Positions 1 through 6,325 are shown, counted from the first letter of the stretch. The stretch is 6,783 nt of DNA from Bacteroidia bacterium (GCA_016650355.1 JAENVX010000050.1:1-6783); one strand, 5' to 3'. Numbers and translations are program-made. Notes: generated from the sequence alone by a model not told the origin.

Positions 1-959
1 GTCTTCAAAAGCTCAATAAAAATCCTTTACCAGGATTAAGAGCGTTGAAAGAAATTGCTGGCATTAAAAGTGACTTGGATATCTCTGGAGTAGTTTTTAC
101 CCTTGGTCCACGAATCAACGCGGCTGGCCGCGTAGCGCATGCGAAGGGAGCGGTTGAGTTATTAATATCCAGAACGGAGGAAGCAGCAAACGCATTTGCC
201 GAAAAAGTAAATATTAAGAACGACCTACGTAGGGAATTTGATACCAACATCACCGAAGAGGCCATAGCGATGATTGAAGGTGATGAAACGTTGCGAAATG
301 CAAAATCCACAGTTCTTTTTAAAAATACCTGGCACAAAGGAGTAATTGGCATAGTTGCTGCTCGATGTGTGGAGAAATTCTACAGACCGACAGTGATCCT
401 AACCGAATCTAACGATAAAATTACAGGCTCTGCCCGCAGCGTTAAGGACTTCGATCTTTATGAGGCACTTACCCATTGCAGCGATCTTCTTGATAAATTC
501 GGTGGGCACAAATATGCTGCAGGATTGACGATGGATAAAAAAAATCTTGAGCTTTTCCGCCAACGGTTTGAAGAAATCGTTTCGTCATCGTTGACGGAAG
601 AAATGTTAACACCCGTAATTGAAATTGACATTCCAACAAACTTCGACACCCTTACTCCAAAATTCAATTCCATTTTAAAACAAATGGCTCCCTTTGGACC
701 AGAAAATAATAAACCTGTGTTTGAAGCCAAAGGCGTTTATGCCTTGGATTCACTCACCTCCTTTAAAGATAAGCATCTTCGCTTTTCAGCTGCACAGGAA
801 AATAATGATACTGTGTTCAATGCCGTAGGTTTTGATATGATGGAGTATTATGGACGTATTGCGGATGGAGATAGATTTAGTATTGCCTACACATTAGAAG
901 AAAATTCATTTAATGGAAACACTTCGCTTCAATTGAGAATTAAAGACATAAAGTTTTAG
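1..959 (+). CDS. recJ: Single-stranded-DNA-specific exonuclease RecJ, C-terminal part (5' end outside window)
   Basis: RecJ degrades single-stranded DNA 5' to 3' in recombination and repair, in the cytoplasm. The reading frame is open from position 3 to the TAG at 957-959 (318 residues seen). Its first 14 codons, before the TTG at 45, already read as RecJ (a NP-PGLRAL segment), so the true start lies upstream and the TTG is internal. Counting from position 3, the end of the DHH region carries GPRINAAGR (35-43). The DHHA1 domain follows, with WHKGVIGIVA (110-119), GSARS (142-146) and the hallmark FGGHKYAAGL (166-175). A C-terminal OB-fold region contains APFGPENNKPVF (229-240). The N-terminal catalytic DHH motifs are not in the window. 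RecJ is usually about 560-580 residues, so a little over half is present. The stop lies 4 bp before lptB, suggesting cotranscription. The family assignment is very secure. Confidence 0.96.
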   Translation, partial: LQKLNKNPLPGLRALKEIAGIKSDLDISGVVFTLGPRINAAGRVAHAKGAVELLISRTEEAANAFAEKVNIKNDLRREFDTNITEEAIAMIEGDETLRNAKSTVLFKNTWHKGVIGIVAARCVEKFYRPTVILTESNDKITGSARSVKDFDLYEALTHCSDLLDKFGGHKYAAGLTMDKKNLELFRQRFEEIVSSSLTEEMLTPVIEIDIPTNFDTLTPKFNSILKQMAPFGPENNKPVFEAKGVYALDSLTSFKDKHLRFSAAQENNDTVFNAVGFDMMEYYGRIADGDRFSIAYTLEENSFNGNTSLQLRIKDIKF

Positions 960-963
960 AGGT

Positions 964-1716
964 ATGATTTTGCGCGCAAACAATCTGGTTAAGAAATATA
1001 AAAATAGAACCGTAGTGAATGACGTTTCCGTACATGTAAGTCAGGGAGAAATTGTTGGATTGCTGGGGCCGAATGGAGCCGGTAAAACCACCAGCTTCTA
1101 CATGATTGTTGGCTTGATCAAACCTAACGGAGGCGAAATTTTTCTAGATGACGAGAATATAACAAATCTTCCAATGTACCAACGTGCCAAACGTGGCATC
1201 GGCTACCTGGCACAAGAAGCCTCCGTATTCCGCAAGCTCACAGTAGAGGAAAACATACTTGCTCCGCTTGAAATGCGCGACATGAGCAAGAAAGACCGCA
1301 AGGAAAAAGTGGAAAAACTGCTTGAAGAGTTTAGCCTTACCCATGTGCGAAAAAATTTGGGTATGGTGCTATCGGGTGGTGAGCGTAGGAGAACGGAGAT
1401 TGCACGTGCCCTTGCGGTCGATCCAAAATTTGTATTGTTAGATGAGCCTTTTGCTGGAGTCGATCCTATTGCTGTGGAGGAAATCCAAGGAATTGTATCG
1501 AGGCTAAAAAAGAAAAACATAGGTATTCTCATTACTGACCACAACGTAGACGAAACACTTTCCATCACGGACCGAGCTTACCTGATGGTGGAAGGAAAAC
1601 TTTTTAAGGCGGGCTCGTCACAAGAACTAGCCGATGATCCATTGGTGCGTAAAGTATACCTCGGTCAAAACTTCAGGTTAAGAAAACCAAAGACTGAAAC
1701 ACCAGCTGAAGACTAA
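964..1716 (+). CDS. lptB: LPS export ABC transporter ATP-binding protein LptB
   Basis: LptB is the cytoplasmic ATPase of the LptB2FG(C) complex, which extracts lipopolysaccharide from the inner membrane and drives it to the outer membrane. The 250-residue product is full length. It shows Walker A GPNGAGKTT (35-43), the Q-loop in YLAQEASVF (81-89) typical of LptB, the signature LSGGE (136-140), Walker B VLLDEPFAGVDP (157-168) with catalytic E161, and the H-loop in TDHNVDETL (191-199). The GERRRTEIARAL and FAGVDPIAV segments separate LptB from branched-chain amino-acid ABC ATPases such as LivG/LivF. The C-terminal tail after residue 237 is basic, then acidic. The ATG is 4 bp after the recJ stop. 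A GAGG at 959-962 sits too close to the ATG to be a normal Shine-Dalgarno. LptF, LptG and LptC are not encoded nearby. Confidence 0.96.
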   Translation: MILRANNLVKKYKNRTVVNDVSVHVSQGEIVGLLGPNGAGKTTSFYMIVGLIKPNGGEIFLDDENITNLPMYQRAKRGIGYLAQEASVFRKLTVEENILAPLEMRDMSKKDRKEKVEKLLEEFSLTHVRKNLGMVLSGGERRRTEIARALAVDPKFVLLDEPFAGVDPIAVEEIQGIVSRLKKKNIGILITDHNVDETLSITDRAYLMVEGKLFKAGSSQELADDPLVRKVYLGQNFRLRKPKTETPAED

Positions 1717-1787
1717 ATTTCTTGACCTTCTCTATAACTACCTTTTGATGAATTTCTTACACGGCTGTCCGCGAATTAGTGATTCAT

Positions 1788-1818
1788 TTTGCTAATGATC
1801 TATCTAAGACTACTTTTG
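1788..1818 (+). promoter_or_regulatory. Bacteroidota-type promoter for the GH3-family gene
   Basis: TTTG at 1788-1791 is followed by exactly 19 bases and then TACTTTTG at 1811-1818. This matches the -33/-7 consensus described for the Bacteroidota primary sigma factor (TTTG, about 19 bases, TAnnTTTG) at every fixed position. It lies just upstream of the ATG at 1835, so the transcript would start around 1823-1826 with a leader of about 10 nt, which fits genes translated without a Shine-Dalgarno. The gene can therefore be transcribed independently of recJ-lptB. The start site itself is inferred. Confidence 0.72.
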
Positions 1819-1834
1819 GAACTCTTCTATTCCT

Positions 1835-3361
1835 ATGCAAATATTTAATTCTATTCTCACTTGGGTAATGAAAAAGCGCATCCATCAGATAGAGCTTTTC
1901 ATAAAATATCCACTGGAGGTACAAGATGAATCTCTAAAGAGACTATTGAATAATGCCCAGTCAACTGAGTTTGGAAAACAATATGGATTCGATGACCTGA
2001 TCAGTTACGATGATTATAAAAAAAGGGTTCCCGTTCATACGTATGAGCAACTTTTTCCATACATCGAACGGCACATGCGCGGAGAGCAAAATATATTGTG
2101 GCCTTCCGAAATAAAATGGTTTGCCAAATCATCGGGCACGACCAACGCACGTAGCAAATTTATTCCTGTTTCGCCAGAGGCTCTCGAAGATTGCCACTTT
2201 AAGGGTGGTAAAGATTTGCTTTCTATTTATGTCAATAATTTTCCAGACACCCAGATATTCTCCGGAAAGGGATTAGGGGTAGGAGGAAGCCATCAGGCAA
2301 ACGAATACGACCCAAGTTCCACATCATACTATGGAGATGTCTCAGCAGTGCTGATGAAGAACCTTCCACCCTGGGCGCAATTTATTCGCACGCCTAGTTT
2401 GGAGGTTGCGCTTATGACCGATTGGGAAGAAAAAATAGACATGCTTGCCCATGAGACTAAGAATGTGGATGTGCGGCATATCTCTGGTGTGCCTACCTGG
2501 ACGGTGTTGCTAATACAGCGCATCATGGAACTTGAAAAGAAATCCAGCATCCTTGATGTCTGGCCAAATCTCGAAGTGTTTTTCCATGGTGCAGTTGCGT
2601 TTGGTCCATACCGTAGTCTTTTTAAATCATTGGCGCCCGGAAATCAAATGCGTTATTGGGAAACCTACAATGCCAGCGAGGGTTTCTTTGGTATACAAGA
2701 CAGAAAAGATTCTGAGGAGTTACTACTCATGTTGGACTATGGAGTCTACTATGAATTCATACCGGTAGACGAATTGGATAAAGAAGATCCGCATGTTATC
2801 AACCTAAGTGAAGTTGAAATTGGTAAAAATTATGCCATGGTGATTACCACCAATGCAGGACTTTGGAGGTACAACATTGGCGATACCGTAAAGTTTACTA
2901 GTATTTCGCCTCATAGAATAAAAATTTCCGGGAGAACAAAACATTTTATTAACGCATTTGGAGAGGAGGTAATTATCGAAAATGCAGAAGCGGCTATTTC
3001 AAGAGCCTGCGAATTGACTGGTGCCGTAATCGATAATTTTACTGCTGGCCCTGTTTATTTGGAGAAATCAAAACGGGGGGGGCATGAGTGGATCATAGAG
3101 TTTAAAAAAGAGCCGCAAAGCCTGGACGAGTTTACAAGAATTATTGATGAGACGTTAAGAAAAATCAACTCAGATTATGATGGAAAGCGTATGCACGACC
3201 TGGCGCTAATCGCGCCCAAAGTGCACAACGTTCCTGTGGGTACGTTCTATAACTGGATGAAAAAACGAGGTAAACTAGGCGGGCAGAATAAAGTGCCTCG
3301 ACTTAGCAACAACAGAGAGATTCTGGAAGAAATTCTTGAGTTGACCAATTCCAGTGTATAA
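1835..3361 (+). CDS. GH3 auxin-responsive-promoter superfamily protein (acyl-adenylating enzyme)
   Basis: This is a full-length 508-residue member of the GH3 fold. Plant GH3 enzymes adenylate an acid such as indole-acetate or jasmonate and couple it to an amino acid; the substrate of bacterial members is generally unknown. The three nucleotide-binding motifs are visible: motif I SSGTTNARSKFIP (99-111), motif II YNASEG (278-283) and motif III TTNAGLWRYNIGD (338-350). A hinge-like segment (KISGRTKHFINAFGEEV, 363-379) and the family's C-terminal block GTFYNWMKKRGKLGGQNKVP (469-488) follow. There is no signal peptide or membrane span, so it is probably cytoplasmic. The ATG is supported by an in-frame TAA at 1805-1807 and by the promoter at 1788-1818. 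A run of eight G lies at 3075-3082 inside the gene. The family is secure; the acid and the amine are not predictable, and conjugation itself is inferred. Confidence 0.92.
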   Translation: MQIFNSILTWVMKKRIHQIELFIKYPLEVQDESLKRLLNNAQSTEFGKQYGFDDLISYDDYKKRVPVHTYEQLFPYIERHMRGEQNILWPSEIKWFAKSSGTTNARSKFIPVSPEALEDCHFKGGKDLLSIYVNNFPDTQIFSGKGLGVGGSHQANEYDPSSTSYYGDVSAVLMKNLPPWAQFIRTPSLEVALMTDWEEKIDMLAHETKNVDVRHISGVPTWTVLLIQRIMELEKKSSILDVWPNLEVFFHGAVAFGPYRSLFKSLAPGNQMRYWETYNASEGFFGIQDRKDSEELLLMLDYGVYYEFIPVDELDKEDPHVINLSEVEIGKNYAMVITTNAGLWRYNIGDTVKFTSISPHRIKISGRTKHFINAFGEEVIIENAEAAISRACELTGAVIDNFTAGPVYLEKSKRGGHEWIIEFKKEPQSLDEFTRIIDETLRKINSDYDGKRMHDLALIAPKVHNVPVGTFYNWMKKRGKLGGQNKVPRLSNNREILEEILELTNSSV

Positions 3362-3364
3362 TAA

Positions 3365-3394
3365 GTTCGGTAAGCTGAACCTAATCCAAATTAG
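3365..3394. terminator. Two adjacent stem-loops between convergent genes, probable bidirectional terminator
   Basis: Stem-loop one (3365-3380) pairs GTTCGG with CTGAAC around a TAAG loop; the fifth pair is G-U in plus-strand RNA and an A-C mismatch in minus-strand RNA. Stem-loop two (3381-3394) pairs CTAAT with ATTAG perfectly around CCAA and is symmetric for both strands. Together they fill 30 of the 35 bases between the GH3 stop and the redoxin stop. Neither strand has a classical U-run, though minus-strand RNA continues into a loosely U-rich UUAUUAUA. The terminator role is inferred from structure and position. Confidence 0.42.
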
Positions 3395-3396
3395 AA

Positions 3397-4008
3397 TCAA
3401 GCATCCCTCCATTTTATACCACAACCGATTGCCTTCGTTTTTGTAGTAGCAACCGGCTTCCCGTCTATTAACGCATCAACAGCGTCTTCTACGTAGCGCT
3501 TTGCTACGGATTTCGCATTTCGTGGATTATCATCGATTGTTCCGATGTAGGCCACCTTCAAATTGCCTTGCTCCTTGTTTAAAACAAATATATGAGGCGT
3601 ATTGGTAGCTCCATATGTTTTGGCAATCTCTTGTGTGGCGTCAACAAGATATGGAAAATCATATCCCTTCTTTTTGGCATATTTTATCATGTCTTCAAAT
3701 GAATCTCCTGAGGAATCCTCACCAGAATTGGAGTTGATCGCTATCAAGGGAAAATCTTTTGAATACTTTTTGCTTAACGCAATAATGCGATCGTTATATG
3801 CTTTCGAATACGGACACGTGTTGCAATCAAAAATTATAATGAATCCTTTTGCTTCTTTATAGTTTGCCAAGGAAACCATCTTTCCATCAACATTTTTAAG
3901 TTTAAAATCTATAGCCGTATCTCCTACATCATATCCTTTTTTTACAGGGCTACCGGCAAAAAATAATAAGGTTAAGCAAAAGGTCAATAGCGAATTTGAG
4001 AGTTTCAT
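3397..4008 (-). CDS. Exported thioredoxin-fold redoxin (AhpC/TSA-related, PRX_like1 type)
   Basis: This 203-residue protein has a hydrophobic N-terminus (about residues 1-20) that reads as an export signal, so it probably works in the periplasm. The mature part is a redoxin: a VGDTAIDFKLKNVDGK entry strand (28-43), a redox motif CNTCPY (62-67) on the first helix, the INSNSGEDS segment (91-99), FPYLVDATQEIAKTYGA (118-134), and the cis-proline in TNTPHIFVLN (135-144). It ends in AIGCGIKW (193-200), a block with a conserved cysteine (C196) typical of the PRX_like1 group. Three cysteines besides the signal one are thus available: C62, C65 and C196. It is the second gene of a minus-strand pair, 16 bp after the TlpA-like gene; no Shine-Dalgarno is visible. 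Thiol peroxidase and thiol-disulfide exchange are both possible; the substrate is unknown. Confidence 0.88.
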   Translation of the reverse strand: MKLSNSLLTFCLTLLFFAGSPVKKGYDVGDTAIDFKLKNVDGKMVSLANYKEAKGFIIIFDCNTCPYSKAYNDRIIALSKKYSKDFPLIAINSNSGEDSSGDSFEDMIKYAKKKGYDFPYLVDATQEIAKTYGATNTPHIFVLNKEQGNLKVAYIGTIDDNPRNAKSVAKRYVEDAVDALIDGKPVATTKTKAIGCGIKWRDA

Positions 4009-4024
4009 ATGATTGATTAATTAA

Positions 4025-4507
4025 TTATGACTTTATTTCTGCGATCAATGTTTCTAACTCACCGTCTTTCAAGGCATTGTTAATAAACTTTCTTTCCCCT
4101 GTTTTAGTATTTATAATCAGAGTAGCTGGCAAGGCACCTGACCAGTTTTTATCTATTTGATTAATCCAGGAGTTTGGATCTACCGCATCTAAAATGATTA
4201 CCCTGGATTGTATTTTTTTTCGATCTACAAACTTGTAAACTTTAGCGGGGTTTGGGTCAAGATCTATGTCCATGCTCACTAACGTGACTTTAACTTCCTT
4301 ATTATCCTCATTCAGCTTCTCGAAAAGAGGTAATTCTTTTACGCATGGCGCACACCAGGTTGCCCAGAAATTATAAACCAGGATTTGATCAGAAGGCCCG
4401 ACAATCTCGGCTTTAAGCTTCTCCAGTTTAACCAATTCAGCATTTTGGCCATTTACAAAGTGGGCCACGCTGAAAACCACAATAAATAAAAATATTCTCC
4501 TAATCAT
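4025..4507 (-). CDS. TlpA/ResA-like periplasmic thioredoxin
   Basis: This is a 160-residue thioredoxin-fold disulfide oxidoreductase. I chose the ATG at 4505-4507 because it opens a classical signal sequence: MIRR, a hydrophobic core, then cleavage near VNG/Q at about residue 20. The frame stays open to another ATG at 4625-4627, but that would add 40 residues ahead of the signal that resemble no export sequence or domain. The mature protein has the active site FWATWCAPC (47-55, cysteines C52 and C55), the KELPLFEKL helix after it, and the cis-proline of GALPATLIIN (124-133, P127). It is close to the minimal length for a TlpA-like domain, with no extra N-terminal domain. A run of eight A codes for DRKK near the middle. 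It is the promoter-proximal gene of a unit with the downstream redoxin and could keep it, or cytochrome c or other exported cysteines, reduced. The family is secure; the partner is inferred. Confidence 0.9.
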   Translation of the reverse strand: MIRRIFLFIVVFSVAHFVNGQNAELVKLEKLKAEIVGPSDQILVYNFWATWCAPCVKELPLFEKLNEDNKEVKVTLVSMDIDLDPNPAKVYKFVDRKKIQSRVIILDAVDPNSWINQIDKNWSGALPATLIINTKTGERKFINNALKDGELETLIAEIKS

Positions 4508-4656
4508 TATCAGCAAAACGTATAAACGGATCGTGAAGTTACTGCGCTTTTTATTACAATTAATGAATAGTAAAACATGTTTAAGGGAGCTGACGGAAAA
4601 ACTCAAAAACACCTTAAATTCAGGCACTTATAAAACGTTAAATTCTGCTAAAATAG

Positions 4657-4763
4657 TAATCCACAAAAAACATCACTTATGCACATTACCGGAATATTTT
4701 GCTTTATAAGCTTGATGATTAGATACTTATGTGGTTTTTAATCAATCAGTTCTTTGTGGACAA
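4657..4763. promoter_or_regulatory. Cluster of DnaA-box-like sites (candidate origin or DnaA-binding region)
   Basis: Three nine-base sites are each one mismatch from TTATCCACA: TAATCCACA (4657-4665, plus), TTATGCACA (4677-4685, plus, an exact fit to the looser TTATNCACA) and TTGTCCACA (4755-4763, minus). A weaker minus-strand site sharing only the CCACA core lies at 4730-4738. The sites thus point inward, two from each side, around an AT-rich centre, and the two forward sites start 20 bp apart, about two helical turns. In the other 6.2 kb I found only one site this good (368-376, minus, inside recJ), roughly what chance predicts. That the sites bind DnaA is inferred. Confidence 0.4.
4660..4760. 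repeat. Imperfect inverted repeat, 11-bp arms
   Basis: The arm at 4660-4670 (TCCACAAAAAA) pairs with the arm at 4750-4760 (TTCTTTGTGGA) at 10 of 11 positions, including eight consecutive outer pairs, across a 79-bp spacer. The arms overlap the outermost DnaA-box-like sites but extend past them, so the symmetry is greater than the boxes alone require. A binding site for a symmetric protein is possible; an RNA hairpin with so large a loop is less likely. Confidence 0.5.
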
Positions 4764-4808
4764 CTTAAATCTCCAAAAAAAGACGATCGGAAAAGCAAAA
4801 TAATTCTA

Positions 4809-4824
4809 ATATTCAGATATTCAG
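4809..4824. repeat. Two exact tandem copies of ATATTCAG
   Basis: ATATTCAG occurs twice with no spacer (4809-4816 and 4817-4824), at the edge of the most AT-rich part of the intergenic region. Two short copies may be chance, but tandem AT-rich repeats beside DnaA sites are also a common form of unwinding element. Confidence 0.5.
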
Positions 4825-5033
4825 ACTTATAGGAATTATTGCAAGGAATTTCTGTCAAAAACATAATAGAAATCATTAGTTAACTTAAATAACTTTTAAT
4901 TTGTCTGTTTGCATCATTATGAAAGCAAGAAGGTGGCACCTGAACTATCCAAATCAATAAAAACGTACTGCCAAAATACCTCTCTGAAGCAGAAAGGCTG
5001 CAAGAGCCAAGCTATTAAAATTACGTCAATGGT

Positions 5034-5064
5034 TTTTACGATATAATCCCTAACTGTATCTTTC
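5034..5064 (+). promoter_or_regulatory. Weak candidate promoter for the transporter operon
   Basis: TTTT (5034-5037), 19 bases, then TATCTTTC (5057-5064) matches the Bacteroidota -33/-7 pattern with one mismatch in each element (final G replaced by T and by C). Distance to the ATG at 5081 is the same as for the well-matched promoter before the GH3 gene (16 bases between the -7 element and the start codon), which is the main support. Confidence 0.3.
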
Positions 5065-5080
5065 TTCTTTCCAATAGACT

Positions 5081-6313
5081 ATGAAGACACTTTTGCGTTC
5101 GCAACTTTCTGCCATGATGTTCTTACAGTTCTTCGTATGGGGAGCATGGTATGGACAGATGAGCAAGTACCTAACCAATCAACTTCATGCGTCTGGTGAT
5201 CAAGTAGGAAGTGCCTATGCTGCCTTTTCAATAGCCATGATTGCAGCACCCTTTTTTGTGGGCATGTTGGCCGATCGTTTTTTTGCTGCTCAAAAAGTAT
5301 TGGGTATTTTAAACCTGCTTGGCGCAGTTATCCTATTTGTACTAACCACAGTTATCGATCCCAATATCTTCTTCTGGGTTATGCTTGTATACTGCTTCAC
5401 CTTCACACCAACCATTGCATTGACGAATTCCATTGCTATGCAGCAGATGAATAATCCCGAAAAGGAATTTCCTGCAATTCGCGTATTCGGAACACTCGCT
5501 TGGATTGTAGTTGGAAATATTGTGGGCTTTATGCAGGTAGGCGATCAAGTTGCTATATTTCAAATTGCAATGATTGCCTCAGCTTTTTTAGGAGTTATGG
5601 CTTTCTTTCTTCCCAACACGCCCCCCACCTCAACGGGCGCAGCAAGTTTTGCTCAAATTATTGGTAAGGATGCTTTTGTACTCTTTAAGGATCGTTCGTT
5701 CAGTATTTTCTTCATCTCCTCCATCTTGATCTGTATTCCTTTATCATTTTATTATACCTGGGCCAACCCATCGTTAACCGATGCTTATAAAGCAGCATTC
5801 CCATCAGCAGACCCTAACGGTTTTAACATTGAAAACAAAATGTCGCTAGGACAAGCCTCCGAAGTAATTTTTATGTTGTTGTTGCCCTTTGCCTTTCAAA
5901 AATTCGGTATCAAAAAGATTTTGATCATTGGATTATTAGCATGGATAATACGGTTTGTGTTTTTTGGATATGGTACAGCCGATGCTTCGGTGTGGATGTT
6001 GTATGCCGCCATTCTGCTTCACGGGGTCTGTTTTGATTTCTTCTTCGTAACGGGCCAGATTTATACCGATAACAAGGCGGGAGAAAAAATTAAATCACAA
6101 GCTCAAGGACTAATTTCATTGGCAACCTATGGTGTGGGTATGTTTATCGGTTCCATCATTGCCGGAAAAGTAAAAGATATCTACACGGCTGGCGATCCAT
6201 CGATTACTAACTGGACTAATGTATGGCTCGTGCCTGCTGGCATTGCTACGCTTGTACTCCTGCTTTTCATTTTATTCTTTAAAGACAAAAAAATACAACC
6301 CACCAATTCATAA
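5081..6313 (+). CDS. MFS transporter of the nucleoside:H+ symporter (NupG/Nuc_H_symport) family
   Basis: This 410-residue inner-membrane carrier has about twelve hydrophobic segments (near 9-30, 43-64, 72-91, 95-117, 134-152, 157-177, 207-226, 259-273, 278-296, 302-326, 342-362 and 381-401). Family marks are QLSAMMFLQFFVWGAWY near the N-terminus (8-24), GMLADRFF (61-68) as a motif-A remnant, RVFGTLAWI (134-142), the hydrophilic loop at 228-258 leading into KMSLGQASEVIFML (253-266), and CFDFFFVTGQIY (317-328). E. coli NupG and XapB import nucleosides with protons; many Bacteroidota members are annotated only by homology and may carry other sugar derivatives. The ATG is firm because an in-frame TAG lies two codons upstream (5075-5077). 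The oxidoreductase gene follows 12 bp later, which suggests the cargo is something that enzyme oxidises. The family is secure, the substrate is not. Confidence 0.9.
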   Translation: MKTLLRSQLSAMMFLQFFVWGAWYGQMSKYLTNQLHASGDQVGSAYAAFSIAMIAAPFFVGMLADRFFAAQKVLGILNLLGAVILFVLTTVIDPNIFFWVMLVYCFTFTPTIALTNSIAMQQMNNPEKEFPAIRVFGTLAWIVVGNIVGFMQVGDQVAIFQIAMIASAFLGVMAFFLPNTPPTSTGAASFAQIIGKDAFVLFKDRSFSIFFISSILICIPLSFYYTWANPSLTDAYKAAFPSADPNGFNIENKMSLGQASEVIFMLLLPFAFQKFGIKKILIIGLLAWIIRFVFFGYGTADASVWMLYAAILLHGVCFDFFFVTGQIYTDNKAGEKIKSQAQGLISLATYGVGMFIGSIIAGKVKDIYTAGDPSITNWTNVWLVPAGIATLVLLLFILFFKDKKIQPTNS

Positions 6314-6325
6314 CCCGTTACAGCT

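Larger units (their letters stand above)
4508..5080. other. 573-bp AT-rich divergent intergenic region
   Basis: This gap separates the minus-strand redox pair from the plus-strand transporter operon. I find no credible protein gene or known RNA in it. The stretch 4621-4920 is about 27% GC, falling to about 22% at 4801-4920, well below the flanking genes. It holds a cluster of DnaA-box-like sites, an imperfect inverted repeat and a small tandem repeat (listed separately). A weak promoter candidate sits just before the transporter; I could not find a convincing -33/-7 pair for the redox unit. Its length is large for two promoters alone. Confidence 0.8.

Noticed and set aside
368..376. DnaA-box-like TTCTCCACA on the minus strand inside recJ
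   Set aside because: It is isolated, lies in coding sequence, and a single such hit is what chance predicts for a window of this size.
537..544. Run of eight A in recJ (and another in the TlpA-like gene at 4213-4220) as programmed slippage sites
   Set aside because: They code for ordinary lysine codons in AT-rich genes, the zero frame continues through conserved sequence, and no alternative-frame product of interest follows.
1748..1788. ATGAAT...ATTCAT inverted repeat after lptB as a terminator
   Set aside because: The stem is six AT-rich pairs with a loop of about 29 bases; too weak to call, although a few T follow it.
2532..2768. Open frame overlapping the GH3 gene, and similar overlapping frames on either strand elsewhere (for example 3602-3862, 1203-1568, 6460-6675)
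   Set aside because: They run through conserved genes in other frames, show no recognisable domain and lack their own promoter; they are shadows of the real genes.
4512..4545. TACGTTTT on the minus strand as a -7 element for the redox pair
   Set aside because: It lacks the final G, there is no TTTG at the expected upstream distance, and the transcript would start at or inside the start codon.
4508..4627. Forty-residue N-terminal extension of the TlpA-like protein, starting at the ATG at 4625-4627
   Set aside because: The extension precedes a textbook signal sequence beginning at the internal ATG (4505-4507), which would then be buried; the added residues look like translated intergenic DNA.
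4931..4941. AGGTG-G-CACCT palindrome as an operator
   Set aside because: Arms are only five bases, no second copy occurs in the window and no regulator gene is nearby to link it to.
4919..4960. Thirteen-codon ORF in the divergent gap, a possible leader peptide
   Set aside because: It has no ribosome-binding context, no run of repeated codons and no attenuator-like hairpins after it; ORFs this short are expected by chance.
5042..5047. TATAAT as a sigma-70-type -10 box before the transporter
   Set aside because: There is nothing like TTGACA 17 bases upstream, and this phylum uses a different promoter pattern; such hexamers are common in AT-rich DNA.
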